From an uncultured Bacilli bacterium (lineage in GTDB: Bacteria > Bacillota_I > Bacilli_A > RF39 > UBA660): a stretch of DNA of 19,581 nucleotides. The translations under genes and the position numbers were made by a program. Under the pieces are notes generated by a model. The model was not told the origin of the DNA, searched no databases, and was given only the letters and a program-made list of their open reading frames with translations. The first letter of the stretch is position 1. Every line of letters starts with the position of its first letter. Below are positions 16,250 to 19,581 of this stretch, piece after piece. The stretch covers positions 1 to 19,581 of the forward strand of contig CALVIA010000011.1 in the NCBI GenBank assembly GCA_944329255.1, given 5' to 3'.

Positions 16250-17032
16250 TGTATATTTGTAAATGTTTGAAACAAAATTTTATAAAATTAATTCAAGAAA
16301 ATTGAGTTAATTTTTTTGTTTTAAATATATTCTTTGTTCATTTGGTGTTCTATAATTTAAAACTGCCATTGGGATATTGTTTGATCTTTTAAATATAACT
16401 TTGCTTGATATCTTAAATCTTTAAGTGAATAAAATTTTAATGGGTTGTAAAATTTTTCGTTATCATTTCTGTGACTTCTTTCAACTTTGCCATTTCTTTC
16501 CCAATTGAGTAGAAGTATCATATTTTTTAGGTATGTATTTAGAAGTATTTTTAATATTAAGTTTATTGTAGAAACCAATTTTCTTTAAAACTCTATAAAG
16601 ACTTACCGGATGTCTAGTATATCCTTTGTTCAGGCGTAATTTGAACCATAATTCACATAAGGTAATGTGAGGATTTCTTCTTATATAATTATTAATCCAT
16701 TTTAATTTTAATTCAGTATGAGCATTAGGGAGAGGTGTTAATGGACGATGTGATTTATTAATAATAGATTCTTTTGTTCCATCATATTTTCTGTTCCAGC
16801 GAGATAAGGAAACTTTAGAGATGTGATATTTTCTACAAACATATTCAGCTCTATTTCCATTTCTATAAGATTGTAAAGCATAAAATTTTGTGTTTAAATC
16901 ATGTGGTAAATATCTAATGTTTAATGATATACAAGTCATGTAATTCAAGCCCTTTCTATGATGTTTTTGGATAACTCAATTATACGACTTGAATTACTTT
17001 TTATATAGAAATGTTTCACATCAATTGTAACA
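16250..17032 (-). mobile_element. Decayed IS481/IS3-like element with terminal inverted repeats
   Basis: Left (16250-16309) and right (16971-17032) ends are imperfect inverted repeats of about 55-60 bp. Read inward both carry TGT-A-(N)-TTG, a GAAAC block, TATAAAA, AATTCAAG and AATTGAGTTA, with small indels. They bracket the broken transposase. The element is about 780 bp; an intact relative with a full integrase core would be longer, roughly 1.1 kb or more. No clear target-site duplication is visible, so it is an old, immobile copy. Confidence 0.75.
16307..16939 (-). pseudogene. IS481-like DDE transposase, internally deleted and frameshifted
   Basis: The ATG is at 16939-16937, with AAAGGG about 10 nt upstream. 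The N-terminal HTH domains are intact (YLPHDLNTKF, VCRKYHISKVSLSRWNRKYDG, KSHRP, YTRHPVSLYRVLKKIG). At about 16485-16505 the frame jumps from YDTSTQLGKKWQ directly to NGKVERSHRNDNEKFYN. This skips the integrase-core segment that should hold the first two catalytic Asp, and only the final Glu region remains. The junction reads in both frames across AATGGCAAAG, as expected for a deletion between short matching sequences. A second single-base loss at about 16391 shifts ...LYLK into the wrong frame. The true C-terminus (RSNNIPMAVLNYRTPNEQ) follows in the other frame and ends at 16307. Confidence 0.88.
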
Positions 17033-17066
17033 CTACAATATTAAAACTTATGTAATGGACTTTTTC

Positions 17067-17095
17067 TTGAAAAAAAAAACTTATTATTGTATAAT
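17067..17095 (+). promoter_or_regulatory. Sigma-A promoter of the EAL-domain gene
   Basis: TTGAAA (17067-17072), a 17 bp spacer and TATAAT (17090-17095). It is 35 bp outside the right inverted repeat of the IS481-like element. SD GAGGA (17111-17115) is 7 nt before the ATG. Confidence 0.75.
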
Positions 17096-17122
17096 TAATT
17101 TAGTTATATAGAGGATATTATT

Positions 17123-19312
17123 ATGAAAAATAAGAAGAGAATGGTTAAATGTTTAGCGGTATTATTATTAATATTTAATGTTTTTATAATTGTTTTAAAC
17201 CTGTATTCTTATATCCCAAAAAGGGAATTATCAGATAAAGTAAGAGCGAGTTTATCAGAGATTGCTTATCAAAATAAAATGATTGTGGAAAATAATATAT
17301 TGCAACATAAAAAAACAATTAAGGAATTGGCAATTGTATTAAGTTCTAAAGATACTTTAATTAATAATTCTGTATTAGAGATTATAAAGAAAATGTATGA
17401 AATTAATGATTATAAAAATATTGGAATTATAACACCGGAAAAGACAATATATATGTCTTTTAATGGGGAATTTATAACCTTGGAAAAAGATTTTTTTAAG
17501 TATTTGGATGATAAAGAAGATTTAATTATATTAGATAACGATATTGTTGACAATCAATACAGTATATTTATAAGAGAACAAGTTATATCTAATAAGGGAG
17601 AAAAAGGGTATTTATTTTTTTCTTATGATTTAATACCATTTTTGTCTAAATTATCAATACCAACATTTAATGGAAAAGGTTATACTTATATTATAGATGG
17701 CAATGGAAATATAATATTAAATTGTAGCAACAAAAATAATTTTTCTAATTTTATAAATATTTTTGATGAAATGTTAAAAACAGATAAAAATAATTTAAAT
17801 GTTGTAAATATATTGAAGAAAAAAATAAAAAATAATGAAGAAGGTTTAATTAATTTTCTTGATGGAATAAATAAAGAAATGTATTATCATTCATTAGATA
17901 TAAGCGATTGGTATATTTTAATGATTGTACCAAGTCTAACAAATAGTTTAACGCAAATGGCTTTTTTATTTACAATAGGTATAATGATAATGCTGTTAAT
18001 TTTATTCTCAATTATAATGATTATTAACTATAAAAAATTATATAAATTAACTTATGTGGATCCAATTACAGATGGTTTTTCGGTTACTAAATTTTATAAT
18101 GAAATAATTTTAAGAGGAAATAATCATAAGAAAAAGGCTTTGATGGCTTTAGATATAAATAATTTTAAATTGGTAAATACTTTATTTGGATATGAAGAAA
18201 GCAATAAAATACTTAAGCAAATAACTAATATTATTGATAAAGAATGTTCGAAAGATGGTTTTTCAACTAGAGAAATGGCTGATCATTATATGATATATTA
18301 TGAATATGGAAATGAAGAAAAGTTGTTACGCTTTATTGAAAAAATATATAACGATATTTGTAATTTAAAAATATTAAATAGTGATTATGTATTAGTACCT
18401 AGCATTGGAATATATACATTTACTAAATTGAATGAAAGTGTTGATAATCTTAAAAATAAAGCTATTATTGCTTGGAAAAATGTAAAAAATGAAAACTATA
18501 CTTATTATGGAATATTTAATGATAAAATCTTAAATACAATGATTGAAAATAAAAGATTATTAGATAAACTAATTAAGGCAGTAGAAAATGATAAACTAGA
18601 AATTAATTATCAGCCTAAATATGGTTGTATGTCAAAAAAAATAGTTGGTGCAGAAGCTTTAATTAGGTTTATTGATAATAATGGACAGATGGTGGCTCCA
18701 AATGTATTTATTCCAATTGCTGAAGAGTCGGGATTTATTACTATTATAGATAATTATGTTTTCAAAAAAGTATTTGCAGATATTAATAAATTGAAAGAAA
18801 AGAATATAAAAATGGTTCCAATATCTATTAATTTATCAAGAAAAAAGTTGGAAGAGAGAAATTTTATTAAAGATTTTTTGAAAATAATTAAAGAAAATGG
18901 AATTTCTTCAAATGATATTGAAATAGAAATAACAGAAGGAACTATTTTATCTAATAATAAATTAATAAAAAATTCTGTTAATAAATTGAAAAAATTAGGA
19001 TTTAATATATTGGTTGATGATTTTGGAACAGGTTACTCTTCTATATCAACATTAAAAGACTTAGATATTGATGAAATAAAAATTGATAAAAGTTTTATTA
19101 ATGATAATAGTGAAAAAGGTAGAAAAATTTTAGAATATGTATTTAATTTGGCTATGGCTATAAAGGTAAAAACAACAGCCGAAGGTGTAGAAACAAAGGA
19201 ACAATATGATATGCTAAAAAAATTAAATTGTAATACAATACAGGGATATTATTTTTCAAAGGTTATTACACTAACTGAGTTACAAACATTACTTCAAAAA
19301 AATAAATTTTAA
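17123..19312 (+). CDS. Membrane sensor with degenerate GGDEF and intact EAL domain (probable c-di-GMP phosphodiesterase)
   Basis: 729 aa. TM1 is at about residues 8-28, an extracytoplasmic Cache-like sensor at about 30-275, and TM2 at about 278-303. A GGDEF-fold domain spans about 310-470 and an EAL domain about 485-729. At the GGDEF signature the sequence is R383-E-M-A-D-H-Y, so GGDEF has become MADHY and cyclase activity should be lost. EAL catalytic residues appear complete: E511-A-L-I-R515, the SINLSRK Asn, EITEGT, D632-D633-F-G-T-G, K653 (DEIKIDK), E687-G-V-E690 and Q707-G-Y. The family hydrolyses c-di-GMP to pGpG. It is a monocistronic unit next to the polysaccharide operon, so it may lower c-di-GMP in response to an external signal. 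The link to that operon is inferred from proximity only. Confidence 0.93.
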   Translation: MKNKKRMVKCLAVLLLIFNVFIIVLNLYSYIPKRELSDKVRASLSEIAYQNKMIVENNILQHKKTIKELAIVLSSKDTLINNSVLEIIKKMYEINDYKNIGIITPEKTIYMSFNGEFITLEKDFFKYLDDKEDLIILDNDIVDNQYSIFIREQVISNKGEKGYLFFSYDLIPFLSKLSIPTFNGKGYTYIIDGNGNIILNCSNKNNFSNFINIFDEMLKTDKNNLNVVNILKKKIKNNEEGLINFLDGINKEMYYHSLDISDWYILMIVPSLTNSLTQMAFLFTIGIMIMLLILFSIIMIINYKKLYKLTYVDPITDGFSVTKFYNEIILRGNNHKKKALMALDINNFKLVNTLFGYEESNKILKQITNIIDKECSKDGFSTREMADHYMIYYEYGNEEKLLRFIEKIYNDICNLKILNSDYVLVPSIGIYTFTKLNESVDNLKNKAIIAWKNVKNENYTYYGIFNDKILNTMIENKRLLDKLIKAVENDKLEINYQPKYGCMSKKIVGAEALIRFIDNNGQMVAPNVFIPIAEESGFITIIDNYVFKKVFADINKLKEKNIKMVPISINLSRKKLEERNFIKDFLKIIKENGISSNDIEIEITEGTILSNNKLIKNSVNKLKKLGFNILVDDFGTGYSSISTLKDLDIDEIKIDKSFINDNSEKGRKILEYVFNLAMAIKVKTTAEGVETKEQYDMLKKLNCNTIQGYYFSKVITLTELQTLLQKNKF

Positions 19313-19334
19313 TTTTAGATTATATGTATGTTAA

Positions 19335-19395
19335 AAATATTTAAATTAACAAGTTACAAATATTCGTTATAAATATTTAAATTAACAAGTTATAA
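19335..19395. repeat. Two direct copies of a 22-bp AT-rich unit, 36 bp apart
   Basis: The unit AAATATTTAAATTAACAAGT followed by TA starts at 19335 and again at 19371. Both copies continue with AC/AT-AAA. It lies between the EAL gene and the next promoter. Confidence 0.8.
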
Positions 19396-19414
19396 AATAA
19401 TAGGTTAATAAATA

Positions 19415-19482
19415 AAAGTTATAAAATATGTGAATAATTAAAAGTTATAAAATATGTGAATAATTAAAAGTTATAAAATAAT
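19415..19482. repeat. 26-bp tandem repeat, about 2.6 copies
   Basis: The unit starting AAAGTTATAAAATATGTGAA and ending TAATTA begins at 19415, 19441 and 19467; the third copy is partial. The AAGTTATAAAAT box also occurs once more at 19387. The array ends at the -35 of the downstream promoter, so it could be a binding-site array or simple slippage. Confidence 0.85.
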
Positions 19483-19510
19483 TGACAAAATCATATATTT
19501 ATAATATAAT
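19482..19510 (+). promoter_or_regulatory. Consensus sigma-A promoter
   Basis: Perfect TTGACA (19482-19487), a 17 bp spacer and perfect TATAAT (19505-19510). It is the best promoter match in the window and drives whatever begins at the right edge. Confidence 0.85.
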
Positions 19511-19535
19511 TAAAATGTTTGAAAAGAGGAAAGAG

Positions 19536-19581
19536 ATGTATCCACATCCACCTGAGAGCAATGAAGTTCTGGGTATGATGC
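19536..19581 (+). CDS. Start of an unidentified ORF, cut by the window edge
   Basis: ATG 19536 has AGAGGA (19525-19530) as a reasonable SD and reads MYPHPPESNEVLGMM to the end. The last 40 nt are about 50% GC, twice the local average. This may instead be the 5' part of a structured RNA: GTATCC (19538-19543) could pair with GGGTAT near 19571-19576. The product is not recognisable from 15 residues. Confidence 0.35.
   Translation, partial: MYPHPPESNEVLGMM

Noticed and set aside
19415..19482. CRISPR array
   Set aside because: Units are adjacent 26-bp tandem copies without spacers, AT-only and not palindromic, and no cas genes are present.

Overview
The window is about 25% GC by eye. It uses standard bacterial signals: AGGAGG-type Shine-Dalgarno (SD) sites, TTGACA/TATAAT promoters and U-tailed hairpin terminators. 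TGA acts as a stop, for example at the end of the HEAT gene where it overlaps the next start, and tryptophan is TGG, so this is not the Mycoplasma code. A FemX-type peptidoglycan-bridge enzyme and an M23 endopeptidase mean the cell has a peptidoglycan wall. Together these suggest an uncultured, very AT-rich Bacillota (Bacilli or Erysipelotrichia/RF39-like gut lineage). That taxonomic placement is inference.

Layout. (1) 1-71: the outer end of an IS30-type element that continues off the left edge. (2) 169-2887: a two-gene operon with a membrane protein resembling the C-terminal half of DUF2207 and, 1 nt later, a HerA-type hexameric ATPase. (3) 2955-3671: a YebC2/YeeN-type translation factor with its own promoter and terminator. 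(4) 3796-6250: a FemX-like aminoacyltransferase and an M23 murein hydrolase, 1 nt apart. (5) 6550-7540: decayed, juxtaposed IS30-type remnants, including a second copy of the repeat at position 1. (6) 7581-15886: one long operon of seven genes from a strong promoter to a strong terminator. In order they are a VTC polyphosphate polymerase domain, DUF4956, CotH kinase, a membrane-anchored (beta/alpha)8 glycosidase with a CBM9-like tail, a HEAT protein, a processive GT2 synthase, and a GH18-like anchored protein. (7) 16012-17032: a fossil of a GGDEF domain on the minus strand, abutting a decayed IS481-like element that still has recognisable terminal inverted repeats. (8) 17123-19312: a two-TM sensor with a dead GGDEF and an intact EAL domain, likely a c-di-GMP phosphodiesterase. 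(9) 19335-19581: AT-rich tandem repeats, a perfect sigma-A promoter, and a GC-richer start of an ORF or structured RNA cut by the window edge.

How it fits together. The seven-gene operon reads as a polysaccharide synthesis, export and tailoring system. The GT2 polymerises and translocates a beta-glycan. The two anchored glycosidase-like proteins could trim it outside. VTC, DUF4956 and CotH add phosphotransfer chemistry at the membrane. The neighbouring EAL protein and the GGDEF fossil suggest the locus is or was tied to c-di-GMP. The HerA/DUF2207-like pair is a separate, compact and possibly defence-related unit. Three of the transcription units begin within about 20-60 bp of the outer end of an IS element, so insertion-sequence traffic has shaped this region.
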